In this document: positions 48,500-58,968 of the stretch, in pieces | Layout: every line of letters begins with the position of its first letter | Numbering within the stretch: the stretch's first letter is position 1 | From: Cladopsammia gracilis | Lineage: Eukaryota > Cnidaria > Anthozoa > Scleractinia > Dendrophylliidae | Assembly (NCBI GenBank): GCA_022457155.1 | Contig: JAJGOT010000276.1 | Coordinates: 310,001 to 374,000, forward strand | Direction: 5' to 3' | Length of the DNA: 64,000 bases | Notes under the pieces: model-generated | Told to the model about the DNA's origin: nothing | Seen by the model: the letters and a program-made list of their open reading frames with translations, nothing else | Database searches by the model: none | Translations under genes and position numbers: made by a program

Positions 48500-48950
48500 A
48501 CTGATGATTGGCAGAGAATACAAGTGTTCTCTATCTCTGATTGGCTGCAAAGACAAGCATCCTTTCTGACTGGCTGCAAATCTCCACTCTAATTTCCAGA
48601 GAAGGCAAATGTCCTTTTTGGCTGATAAGGCAAATTTCCTCCCTGATTGACTGAGAAAGCAAATTTCCTTTCTGATTGGCTGATAAAGCAAGTCATGTTC
48701 CTGATTGGCTAATAAGGCAAATTCTCTTTCTGATTGGCCAATAAAACGTATCTCCTCCCTGATTGGTTGATAATGCAAATCTTCTTCCTGATTGGCTGAT
48801 AAGGCAAACTCCTTCCTGATTGACTGATAACGTAAATCTCCTTCCTGATTGGCTGATAAGGCAATTCTTCCTGATTGGCTGAAAAAGCAAATCTACTTCC
48901 TGATTCATTGAGAAAGCAAATATCCTTTCAGGGAGGAGATTTGTCCTCTT
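48500..48950 (-). repeat. Degenerate minisatellite, about 33-bp unit, CCAAT-containing
   Basis: Roughly 13 copies of a unit like cctgattggctgataaggca then aatctcctt. Each good unit contains ATTGG (CCAAT on the other strand). The open frames over it are repeat artefacts. It ends about 100 bp from the DHDH stop codon. Confidence 0.8.
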
Positions 48951-49043
48951 AGTCAACCACAGAGGAGATCGTTCTCTTAGCCAATCAAAAAAGATTATAG
49001 TTTTCTTGTCACAGTTCTGTTATAACCAGTGAGACCCCTTCAA

Positions 49044-49191
49044 TCAATTCTGATCTCCCTTGTAAACCACTCCAACCTGCCGACGAATCTCGTCCATCCA
49101 GCGAAAGATTTTTTCTGTTGTCTTCCTGGGCATTGTGGCATTCTCAGTTTCACCTGACAATAAGCTGTTTCGAACTGCTTGCATTTCATAT
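49044..49191 (-). CDS. DHDH: DHDH exon 4 and stop
   Basis: Reads YEMQAVRNSLLSGETENATM and ends VVYKGDQN then TGA. Confidence 0.92.
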
Positions 49192-52100
49192 CTATGTTGT
49201 AAGATGAAAACACAAAGACAGTGTGAATTACTGTAAACCGTAACCTGTGACAACATCCAGGTTTTTCAGTTCTTTGTTTCACTCCCCAAAACCTAACACC
49301 ATAGGCTTTTGGGGGAAGAGTTCTCATGGTCCTTTGCCACAAACTAACGTTTTCAGCCCCTCCTCTGTCAGTTTGCAACATGTAGTATTGCAAAGCAGCA
49401 TTGGTGGTCCAACTATGAAAAGGTGTGGGGGAGAGGAGGAACTCAGGGAGGGAGGGAAAGGGTAGTGTCTTTCAGCATTTAAGATTTTGGTATTACAATG
49501 TGACCATGGGCTTTTCTCTAAAGGATGAGTTTGTCAAAGCATACCTCAGCTTTCTCTAAAAGCAGATAAAGGACCTGTCAATTTTTTATACTCGAAAAGA
49601 AAACACAATTAGGATTGAAAACAGGAAAAATTTGTCAGGGATTTATTGCTCAACTTCAATGTGACAGGTGGTGATGATCTTGATGCTAAATGAACAACAT
49701 ATTAGGCAATTTTATACACTCCCTCGCCTCAGGTGTGTTTGTTTACAGTGATGGCAATTTTTGCCAGTGATCAAAATTGCCGATATCTGAGATGTCCACA
49801 GGTGCCCCAGCTCAAGCTGTGAGTCAACCATTGATGAACTGCTACTATATAAATTACATAATAGTAGTAATTAAAATTGGTGAAAATATAAGGGTTTGTA
49901 CAGGAATGCACTCCAGACGTCTACTTTCACGATAGTTGCTATTATTCAATAGGGTAGCACAACATAACTAATCCCCTTGAGCTTGGAACACCTCTGTGGA
50001 TCCAAGTCTAAAAGGCCACTCGCAGCTTACCTCATTCCAGTTGAATTTCTATAGTTCATTGACATGGAAGGTTCTGGCAGAGGATATTCTTTTGTTCCAG
50101 CTGGGGAAGTGAAGCTTGTGGCACAGTGAAAAGGCTTGTGAATAGTTAGAGACCCATGTGAGCCTGAAAATATCGCTTCCCCAGGCAGATCTGCAACTGA
50201 AGGTGACATAAAAATAGAGTTCAGTTAATACTGGCCATGTAACATATATCATCCCTTACAGAGGCAGATCCAGGAATTTTTGATTGGGAGGGTCCAAACT
50301 TCTCCACACCTCCCCCCCCCCCCCCCTTTACCCAGTTGCAGTTGCATTGTAAAGGGATGAGCACATGTTTCTGTTTAAATGCCAGTCAGGCAGTACTGCT
50401 TTGCAAGCAGACCATAAGAGGCTACCCAGGCACAATTACATTTAATTTATTGAATATGCCTGGAATTTAAAATTAGTTTTGTGGCAAAATGCAATGCACA
50501 TCTCATTAAAAAATCAACTGTTGAATAGTGATATGCAAGAATTTCAGTGTCAAGCAAGTAGTATAAAAACAAAAAACACAGGATTGATAGGGGGGTCCGT
50601 ACCCCTCTGACCCCCCCCCCCTGGATCCGCCACTGCTTTATATTTCACTCAAAAAATTTATACTCACCCATACTCATAGTTAGAGAAGCTGTTTTCTCTC
50701 CTTTATACAACATTGTCACCACAACTGATGAGTCTACTCCAGTGTCTGATTTATGTCCCACTGCTGTTATGCTTAAGGGCTCTTCATCACCAAACATCAT
50801 ATCCACAATATGCAAACAATAGATTCCAAGGTCCAGAAGAACCCCACCTCCTTGATCTAGGTCTCGCAGTCTTTCTACATTGCTTATATTTTTGCCAAAG
50901 GAAACAAAAGCCATGCGAAGCTCACCAAGGGCATTGGAATCTATGAGGTTCTTAATATCTGCATACAATGGGAAAAATCTTGTCCATAATGCCTGAAGAA
51001 ATAAAAGTCATCATAATGATTTGAATTTGTGAAACATTTTGCCAAATATATCGTGATTGGCATATCATGACTTACCAAAACGATCATTCCCTTTAGAGGG
51101 CATCTTGACACAAAAATACAGTTTTTGTGTGGAATCCCATTCCCGTTTGGCTGTCACCCAAAGTGACTGTCTTGCTTTGCTCAATCATTGTGGCTTTGCC
51201 AATAGCCCTTAGGTGAATTGTTTACGTCAGACTAGCTAATTTCACCCCAAGCCTTGCTTTTGAAGTGTATAAAACCTGTGACAATCTCATCACTGTATTC
51301 TCAAAGGAGCAAAGTTGAAAAGAATACCCACTCAAAAATAACGCGAACTTGTCAAAGGTTTGCAAGGAATTTTGTACAAACGAGGCTTGTAATTTTGAGC
51401 TGGTGACATCATCATGCATAAGGCCTTTTGTCAAAGACTCTATGTGCAGTGAGGGATCCAAGGGGAGGGTCCAGGGGATCCGGATCACACCCCACCCCCC
51501 ATCAGACCTGTTTTTTAATATATATTTTTTACTACTTGTTTGACACTGAAATTCTTGCATTGACAGGATCGCATATCACTATTCAATAAACTAAATTCCA
51601 GGCATATTCAAAAATGTAATTGTTTTGGGGTACCCCCTTACGGTCTGCTCGCCTCTGCTCGCAAAGCAGTATTGCCCAACCGGCATTCACAGAAACACAT
51701 GCTCGTCCCTTTACATAGAAATTCATGTACACGGTAAGGGGCCAAGAGGCCCTGCCAGGGTAAATTCCGACAGGTGACATGACCCAAAAGGTAGCGACAG
51801 CACGTAAAATGAAATTGCGACAAAAGACAATCTTTCTCGGCACAATTCCGACAGCGACATCAAAGCCGAGAATTGGCGACAAAGAACGGTGGTTTGGCAT
51901 ATTTTTTCACCAATTTGAGGTCCTTGAGGACCCTTGATGGAGGTTCCCTTGAGGGTCTCTTGAGCATCGCGTTATACATCATTTTCTAAAATTCAGACAA
52001 ACTGTTCATTCAATTTCTGACAGCGACGTGAAGCATTGATAAAACACCGACATGAGACATTTTAAAATTCAGAAATTCAGACAAGTTACATGGGACACCC

Positions 52101-52960
52101 CCCCCCCCCCCCCCCCCCACCCTGGCAGGGCCTCGGCTAAGGAAACTGACGTTAAATCAAGATTACAACATGCAACCGCGACTGGGGGGAGAGGTGTGGG
52201 GGAGAAGTAATTTGCCACATAAAAGTTTCAAGGGTGGGGAGAGGGCACCTGGGAGAAAAGGGTGGGAAGTTAGGGGGTGGGGAGTAACCTCATTTTCAGG
52301 GTCACACCTGTTCCTATCCCCAGGATAAAGAAGGGATACCCTGGGGATCCTGAGAGAAATAATCGCTTTTAAACATATGAACACTGATAAGTGCAGCGAA
52401 AATTGGAATAAATTAAGCTTAGTTGAATATTTTTTGTACTTCAAAGTCAAGTCAGTTAACTTATGGACGACTGTACCACCTTGAATGGTCACACTTTTCA
52501 AAGACTGAAAACAAACCACATTGAACAGTGGTAACACTTGAGAACCACAATGTAAACTTACAGTTTGACCTACCACACTCACCTCCATAACGAACAATCC
52601 TTTGGTCCTAGCTAGTTCAAACACTCCCTTTGTGTCCTTAAGGTTCAATGTCATTGGTTTCTCACAAAGCACGTGTTTTCCGTGACTCAGGGCTAGTTTA
52701 CAAAGCGAGGCGTGTTGGGGGTGAGTTGTTCCAACATACACCACCTCCACATTCTCGTCCCGGGCGAGTTCATCGTAAGAACCGTACGCTTTCTCGATGT
52801 TGTGTCTATCTGCAAACTCGGTCGATCTTTCCAGAGAACGAGAAGCTACTGCAACGACTTTGTGTTCGTTCTCTGGTAATGTTTTTATGGCGATCATGAA
52901 ATCATGCGCAATTTTACCCGCGCCAACAATACCCCATCGCGTGGCAGTCCCGGCAGCCAT
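49044..52960 (-). CDS. DHDH: Trans-1,2-dihydrobenzene-1,2-diol dehydrogenase (DHDH), 4 exons
   Basis: NADP-dependent oxidoreductase of the Gfo/Idh/MocA family; vertebrate DHDH oxidises trans-dihydrodiols and reduces dicarbonyls in the cytosol. Exons on the minus strand: 52960-52583, 50992-50668, 50196-50031, 49191-49044. Phases agree and give 338 residues, close to the usual ~334. Visible: Rossmann motif WGIVGAGKIA (9-18), catalytic-loop CEKP (99-102), GGGVLLDLGIYCLH (173-186), ending in a dimer-type beta domain. The start is the first Met before the Rossmann strand; the sequence around it (aaaATGGCTGCC) resembles that of the next gene. Introns carry hAT-like MITEs. No sign of decay. Confidence 0.93.
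50031..50196 (-). CDS. DHDH: DHDH exon 3
   Basis: Reads VADLPGEAIFSGSHG and on to NSTGM; donor gtaagc, phase 2. Confidence 0.92.
50260..50634. mobile_element. hAT-like non-autonomous element in DHDH intron 2
   Basis: Left cagaggcagatccagg, right ctggatccgccactg: diverged inverted copies of a CAGTGGCGGATCCAG terminus. Inner poly-C runs. Confidence 0.65.
50668..50992 (-). CDS. DHDH: DHDH exon 2
   Basis: Acceptor ttcag, begins ALWTRFFPLYADIK; donor gtgagt after ...SLTMSMG in phase 1. Confidence 0.93.
51440..51625. mobile_element. Inverted partial copy of the 50260-50634 element
   Basis: gtttgacactgaaattcttg and atcactattcaataaact are inverted relative to 50430-50580. It lies in DHDH intron 1, so the two copies could pair in the pre-mRNA. 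Confidence 0.65.
52089..52120. repeat. Poly-C run of about 30
   Basis: The longest homopolymer in the window; it lies in DHDH intron 1. Confidence 0.85.
52583..52960 (-). CDS. DHDH: DHDH exon 1 (Rossmann domain)
   Basis: 378 bp, 126 codons, phase 0, donor gtgagt. Confidence 0.93.
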
Positions 52961-53206
52961 TTTGGATTGAATGCTGTCACGTAACCCTATCCTGTGCGTT
53001 GCGTTACAAAAACAGAACCAGGAGCTCCTGATGGAAAATTACTGTTTATTTTGTATTCAAAATATATATTTTTTAAATTATTGCGACACTTCAATTTTCA
53101 TAGACTTTAAAACTAAGTCTTGTCATTCTGGTTATATTTGTTTTTCTTCTTTTCAATAATTGTTTACTATTTATTGCAGTTTTTCAGTTTTTTTTTTTTA
53201 ATTTTT

Positions 53207-53419
53207 TTATTTACTGCAAACAGTTTCTAGGAAAGTTTTACACATATTTTCATATTTATCCAGTGGATCTACAGGAGCGCTTTTGATTTTGCCTTGATCA
53301 TCCCAATTTCTCATCTTGATCAGAGCCTCAAAGTGTTCAAGCCTCTCAAACGTTTCAGCCTCTTCTGCTGTCATCGGGCCTCCTTGAAAAACTAGCGTCT
53401 TTTGACTTGCCGGAGTGAG
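53207..53419 (-). CDS. HD-domain gene exon 2 and stop
   Basis: Acceptor cttag; reads LTPASQKTLVFQGGPMT, then MRNWDDQGK and ends LETVCSK then TAA. Confidence 0.9.
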   Translation of the reverse strand, partial: LTPASQKTLVFQGGPMTAEEAETFERLEHFEALIKMRNWDDQGKIKSAPVDPLDKYENMCKTFLETVCSK

Positions 53420-55020
53420 CTAAGAGAGGAAAATAAGCAAAGAAAATTAGGTTAAATGGTTGGGAATATATTTAGCACAGCCCTGAAAGAAAGAACCTCG
53501 TCAAAAGTTAGATATCAATATCATCTTGTAGAATGGAATCCCGGAGGGGGGGGGGGGTACTCCCGACAATTTATGATACATACATACATACCTTTATTTA
53601 AACATGGTAAAAAGGGGTAGAAAATTGAGATTTGATACTCTTTTTAAGGCCCAATTCAGGCTTTAACAGACCATATCTTTTCCGTTTTGCGTGTTCGGGT
53701 GGATACCGCAATTTAGTGACCCTATCTAAGGAATATCTAAGGATCACAATACCAAAAATACCAAAAAGGATACCCTATTTAAGGACTGAGCACCTCAAAA
53801 AACCCTACCCTATCGGGCAGCACATACCTATATAGTGTATATAAGGGAGTACCCCCCCGGGAATGGAATAAACAGGTTAGTTGACATCCAGATTTTCGTG
53901 TTTAATTTTGGAGAATACTAAAAAGCAAACAGCATCAGACTAGAAGTGAGTTTATTCACAGATTCATGATCCTTCCCTGCGACCCGCCCAGAGTGCGAAC
54001 AACTTTTAATTCAAGGGGTAAATTTCCATTTTTAGGTCATGTTCGAAATTTGTCTTGTTTCAATTCAGCCCGGACACAATGCACGGAAATTGCATTAAGC
54101 TAAAAATCTATTGGCACTGCCACACCTGTTTAACGCTTTATGGAGGAAAAAGGTAAAACTTGAATTTCCCCCTAGGGGGAGGGAGTACTCCCATATTTGA
54201 GCTATATAGGTATGTGCCGCTGTAAAGGGTATGGTTTTCAGGCAGTTTTGTCTGGGATAGGGAAAAGTAATCTGAGAATTTTGGTCTAGAATATTATAGG
54301 GTATCATTTTCCATGAAACCGATCAGTTGCATAAAGAATTTAGTCTAGACAAGGTTTACTGGCAAATGGCAGTTAAAAATTGGCATGGCGGGCAGTACGG
54401 CATTTTTACTGACCCCTGGTAACTAATAACATAGAACGCATTCAAAAATTTGGTCTAGGATAGGGAAGGGTTTTTCGGTGTTTAGTCTAGCATGGGGATG
54501 CAAAATGCAGCTAAAATAGTCTAGCATAGGTCAAGGGTCTCAGAGTCCCAGCGACACACCCCCGCCAAAAAAGTTGCAGACTACCCCACCCCCCCCCCCA
54601 CCACCACCCCCGCTCGGATCTTCCCTGTTTATAAATCTTGATGACTTTCACCTTTTCTCGATACTCCGGGTATTTGAATACAAGATAACGTTTGGCGTCC
54701 ACATGACCTCGAACAAAACTTGTCACACTCTCTGGAAATCCAAGATTTTTCAGAAACTGTTCGCCTACGGTCTCGTGTGCCTTTGTACCGACATCTCCCA
54801 TGGGGGGAAGATCTTGGTCAAATCCGACAAGATGTCCAATGTCGTGCAGAAAAACTCCTAAGATTACTTCGTCAGAATAGCCGTCTTTCTCGGCTAGCAT
54901 GGCGCATTGTGTCATATGTTCTTGCTGAGAGACTGGTTCACCGATATAGTCTCTGTTTCCATACTTTCTAAACAAATCAAAGACTTCTTTTGTCGCTTTT
55001 TCAGCTGTCGTTGCAGCCAT
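53207..55020 (-). CDS. HD-domain protein, PhnZ/TmpB-like di-iron oxygenase (2 exons)
   Basis: Exons 55020-54652 and 53419-53207 on the minus strand give 193 residues. The HD fold shows Tyr25 and Glu28 in YIGE, then His35 (QEHM), His59-Asp60 (FLHDIGH), His82 (KAHE), His106 (GHVDAK) and Asp163 (NWDDQGK). From memory, bacterial PhnZ (about 190 aa) uses His34, His58-Asp59, His80, His104, Asp161 for two irons and Tyr24/Glu27 in the active site, so all appear kept at nearly the same spacing. PhnZ and TmpB oxidise hydroxyphosphonates with O2; the substrate here is unknown. The start Met fits family length; an in-frame Met 75 bp upstream would add 25 residues. The intron holds ggggtactccc repeats. 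Confidence 0.88.
53531..53865. mobile_element. Inverted-repeat element with gggggtactccc ends
   Basis: Left ggaatcccggaggggg...gtactccc, right gggagtacccccccgggaat. It contains gggcagcacatacctatata, which recurs inverted at 54190-54225. Confidence 0.65.
54160..54545. repeat. Partial copy of the gggggtactccc element
   Basis: gagggagtactcccatattt and tataggtatgtgccgctg match the 53531-53865 family. Tandem-like tagtctagcat(a)gg motifs toward the right end. Confidence 0.55.
54652..55020 (-). CDS. HD-domain gene exon 1
   Basis: 369 bp, phase 0, donor gtgaaa after YREK. Carries all ligands but the last Asp. Confidence 0.9.
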
Positions 55021-55145
55021 TTTGCAACCGGAAATTAGAGAATTCCAGCGCAAATGAAATAGACATCCGATCCGCCATTTTAACCACGTGATCACGGGGA
55101 GCGCCTGGTAAATTTGAGCTTGTTTTTTTTTTGGTGAAAGTGAAA
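55021..55145. promoter_or_regulatory. Bidirectional promoter between the HD gene and the small membrane protein gene
   Basis: Only 125 bp separate the divergent start codons. The interval contains ccgccatttt (YY1-like) at about 55,072 and a cacgtg E-box at about 55,085. Inference from layout; no TATA box stands out. Confidence 0.6.
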
Positions 55146-55228
55146 ATGGATTTGAAAGATGAATACAAGAGTCTAGAACCTTCTTTACGCCGTCGAATTC
55201 GGCGGGTATCTATCATAAGCGTCGTTTG
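55146..55228 (+). CDS. Small membrane protein exon 1
   Basis: 83 bp from ATG; MDLKDEYKSLEPSLRRRIRR, then VSIISVV; donor gtaagt. Confidence 0.75.
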
Positions 55229-56306
55229 GTAAGTATACTTCTGAATTTTTCTGTTTACTAAAGCTTGAAATGCAAAACCGCCGTTTCATTTTGCTTGTTT
55301 GTGTGACAGATGAATTTGATAAGCTTAAGCTTATACATGTACCTTGGTTCATAAAATGCAAGAGAAGTTTAGTTTGATGTTGAACACCGAGGAAGTATTA
55401 GGTATTGCCTAAGGGGTTATTTGCTTTCAGTTCATATAAGGTACTGATTTATCACAGCACGGTCAAGTTTTTGGTAAAAAATTTAGGTCTTTTAAAATTT
55501 GTTATTTTAACATACCAAGGAAAGGTATATATTCATTACAGGAGTCATTACGGAATCGTAATTACGGGTTTATGATTCTCATCGAATTTCTAAGATCATG
55601 ATTAGATAAATGATAAATGATGGTGTTGTTTCCAGCAGGTAAATAAATGTTTATTTCAAGCTTTGATTCTAAGATACAGATTTATCACAGCATGGTCAAT
55701 TTTTTGGGCTGAAAAATTTAGTTATTTTAAAATGACTGTGTTATTTTAACATGTCAAAGAAAGGCACATATTTATTACTAGGGCAATTACAAATTTAATT
55801 TGCAATGAATTCCTGACATCAGGAAACCATAAAACCAGGGGGGAGTAGTAATACTCCTAGTCACTTCATAGTATATACATGTAAACCAGGTCACCCTATA
55901 ATAGACTAGCATCCTATCCAGGGGGTAGTAGTAATACTCCGAGTCACTTCATAGTATATAAATCAGGTCACCCTGTGATGGACTAGCATCCCATCCAGGG
56001 GGGAGTAGTAATACTCCTAGTCACTTCATAGTAATATAAACCAGGTCACCCTGTGATGGACTAGGGGGAACACAGGGGGGAGTAGCAGTACTCCTAGGTT
56101 ATTTTTCTGCTGAGTAGGGTGCCTGTGGCTCTTGTGCAGCTTTACCTTACCATTCCACACTTCTTTTCAGGGCTGGCTTTATTCTGGGCAGTGCAGGAGT
56201 CTTTCACTTGTGTAAACCCTGGCTGGACAAACGCAGATTGGAAAGAGAAGCTCTACTTGCTGCAGAGCTTGAGGAAGAAAATGACAGTGAATTACTGAAA
56301 ACGTGA
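55146..56306 (+). CDS. Small single-pass membrane protein, 72 aa (2 exons)
   Basis: Exons 55146-55228 and 56171-56306, donor gtaagt, acceptor ttttcag, joined in phase 2. A basic patch (RRRIRR, 15-20) is followed by a hydrophobic segment (about 21-41, VSIISVVWAGFILGSAGVFH), then KPWLDKRRLERE and an acidic tail ending LLKT. The pattern suits a small mitochondrial or ER membrane protein with the N-terminus on the positive side. I do not recognise the family. A bidirectional promoter with the HD gene, strong splice sites and a clean frame support a real gene. Confidence 0.75.
55836..56098 (+). repeat. Tandem array of Meta-SINE tail units
   Basis: Three to four units of ggggggagtagtaatactcc, tagtcacttcatagta and ccaggtcaccctgtgatgga with ctagcatcccatcc. 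The same text forms the tail of the SINE at 37553-37811. The array lies in the intron of the small membrane protein gene and ends 72 bp before exon 2. Confidence 0.85.
56171..56306 (+). CDS. Small membrane protein exon 2
   Basis: Begins WAGFILGSAGVFHLC after joining and ends ENDSELLKT then TGA. Confidence 0.75.
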
Positions 56307-57213
56307 CAAGGGATTGTGATTGTGACAAGGGAAAGAGTCTGGTAACTTTGATAACCAACCGTGGGTACATCTTATTCTGTGCACTTGTCTAAGATTGTGT
56401 TATGCAAAATTAAGAAACTATCATTGACGTGCAAGTTGTCTTCTGTGTGCATTGAGATAGATCTTTGTTCAACAACAAACGTTATAGTAAGTGTATGTAA
56501 TTAATATCCGGATTGAACTGCCTTGCTGACGTAAATGCAATCAAAAGGAAGCATCATTTCACACCTCCTATTAGAGGCAAGGAACAATGGATTTAAATTG
56601 TTGATTAACACAGTGGATCCAACAGAGGATTACCGGGTATTTAAATTGTCAACCATCAGAGTTTTTAGCCCGAGCTTATTAAATTTTGTTGATTGAACCT
56701 TGTGTAAGTGGATTTCCGTTGGACAATATTGATTTGTCTGCCCAGGGAAGTGCTCACAAATGGTATCCACCTATGTTGAGGTAGAGGTTGGGGGGTGGGG
56801 GGGGGGGGGAGTGAGATGGAACAGAAAATATTAATTATTAAGAAGAGTCAAATATCCCACATACTCTCCCTCCTTTCTCTGGCTTAACATTGGTAAGTGC
56901 CTCATTGCAAGAATATAAACCTTTAAAATTATGCAAAGGTCCACACGACACATAGATAAATCTCACTGGTTCAGTTTTGATGGATCTATAATGTAGAAAT
57001 GCTTGAGTCAGACATCACTTGAAGTATAATAAAATGAAACTAAATGCAAGACTGGCACTATGACAAATGGACTGATTTAATCAATAGCCAATAATTTAAC
57101 CAAATTAACCCATCTCGGGGCCAGGGTTATACAGAAAAAATACTATTTTCCTTCAATGTAGCCCTGGTGCTGATGAACGTTAATTTAGTCAGCCAAAATA
57201 TTGGCCATGGGCC

Positions 57214-58699
57214 TTAAGGTGGCTCGACTGGGTTTTTGAGCGACGATACCGTTTAGCTTTGAGAGACTTGTGTACCACCACAAACGATCCAACGGAAAAT
57301 CGATTGCCACAGCTGTACTAGAGAAAGATTAAAGTTTCAGTTGAGGTTAGTTTTATGGAAATCGGAGTTGCCAAAGCAAGGTTGTGGCGTCACTTCCTGT
57401 TTTACATAATACCGAATTACTTGTCATCAAGAGATAATTTTGGAAAACGCTCTCTGGATCTTCGACCTGACGTACTTGTCCTTAGGTCTACAAAATTTTA
57501 CAAATTTCTATAGAAGCGTTTTCGAAAAAATTTCGAGTGAAGTTTTAAGGTGTTAAAATACAACAAAAACAAAACAAGTTGACCCTACACTTATTAAAAT
57601 TGTCATGAATTAAAAAGCGAATGATGAATTTTTTTAAAACTTAGTCCTCATGAAGATTAATGAAGATTAATTAATGTTTAATACAATCTCCAAGTTTCAA
57701 ATTCATTGAAACATTCTAAGGCTGTCAATTTTTAGTGCCAACTCAGGAAAATATTGAGCTGATTTTCGCGCTTGTGGCTTGTTGTTTCATTATGCATCTC
57801 CATTGTATCAAATCGCCGTGGAATTGTAGCTTTCAGTACATCATGAATTCATGTAATACTTAAAACAAAGCAATGAAGTGTTTATGAATTCATTATGTAC
57901 TGAAATTTACAATTGCATGGCGATTCGAGACAATGGAGACGCATAATGAGATCAACAAGTCACTTTCATGAAAATCAGCTCAACATTTTCCTACGTTGAG
58001 GCTGTAAATTGACAGCCTTAGAACGTTTCAATGAATTTGAAACTTGGCAGTTGTATTGAATATTAATTAATCTTTATGAGGACTAAGTTTTAAAAAAATT
58101 CATCATTCGCTTTTTAATTCATGACAATTTTAATAAGTGTAGGGTCAACTTTTGATGTAAAAGCGAAAAACACTCCAGGCCAGTTCATATTCAAGGTAAT
58201 ATTTCTGAAATCCAAACAGAGCGATTTCCTTGAGATTTTCACCTAAGGTATTTGGATGGTATAAAATTCATGTAAGACCAAAACATTATTTCATCAAGCC
58301 TTGTAGACATATTAAGTTTTAATAACATTTCAAAATTGTTTTGTTTTTGTTGTATTTTAACACCTTAAAACTTCACTCGAAATTTTCTCGAAAACGCTTC
58401 TATAGAAATTTGTAAAATTTTGTAGACCTAAGGACAAGTACGTCAGGTCGAAGATCCAGAGAGCGTTTTCCAAAATTATCTCTTGATGACAAGTAATTCG
58501 GTATTATGTAAAACAGGAAGTGACGTCATAACGTTGCTTTGGCAACTCCGATTTCCATAAAACTAATCTCATCTGAAACTTTAATCTTTCTCTAGTACAG
58601 CTGTGGCAATCGATTTTCCGTTGGCTCGTTTGTGGTGGTACACAAGTTTCTCAAAGCTAAACAGTATCGTCGCTCAAAAACCCAGTCGAGCCACCTTAA
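57214..58699. mobile_element. Large TTAA-bounded foldback element
   Basis: TTAAGGTGGCTCGACTGGG at the left and its complement ending CCACCTTAA at the right. The two arms are inverted copies over roughly 650 bp each, mostly above 90% identical by eye. The right arm carries an extra ~180 bp near 58155-58335. There is no coding frame. The stretch 56,307-57,213 holds nothing I recognise. Confidence 0.88.
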
Positions 58700-58775
58700 T
58701 CACACCCTGTCATTTTGTATAAAAACAAACCATTTACCTCACTAAGCCTCGCAGTTGAAAAAGTTGAAAACAAGG

Positions 58776-58968
58776 TTAACCCTTTATGCCTTAAAAGTGG
58801 TCAGCATCAAATTTCTCCTTGTAATTATATTAATGCCTTATCAATAAGGACATGATCACACGAGATGAGTTCCCTTGATATCCAAACAATTTCTCTCCAC
58901 TACTTCTAGGAAATGTATAGGATTAGAAATGAGAATTTAAATTTTGATGTTAGGGCTTAAAGGGTTAA
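58776..58968. mobile_element. piggyBac-like MITE abutting the next element
   Basis: TTAACCCTTTATGCCTTAAA at the left and cttaaagggttaa at the right. Its right TTAA (58965-58968) is also the left TTAA of the next element. Confidence 0.72.

Noticed and set aside
48461..48956. Minus-strand open frames with QPIR/SGRRF-type repeats
   Set aside because: Translation of the ~33-bp minisatellite.
49044..56306. A bacterial-style operon or contaminating scaffold
   Set aside because: All three genes contain spliceosomal introns with consensus sites and are surrounded by the same repeat families as the rest of the window.
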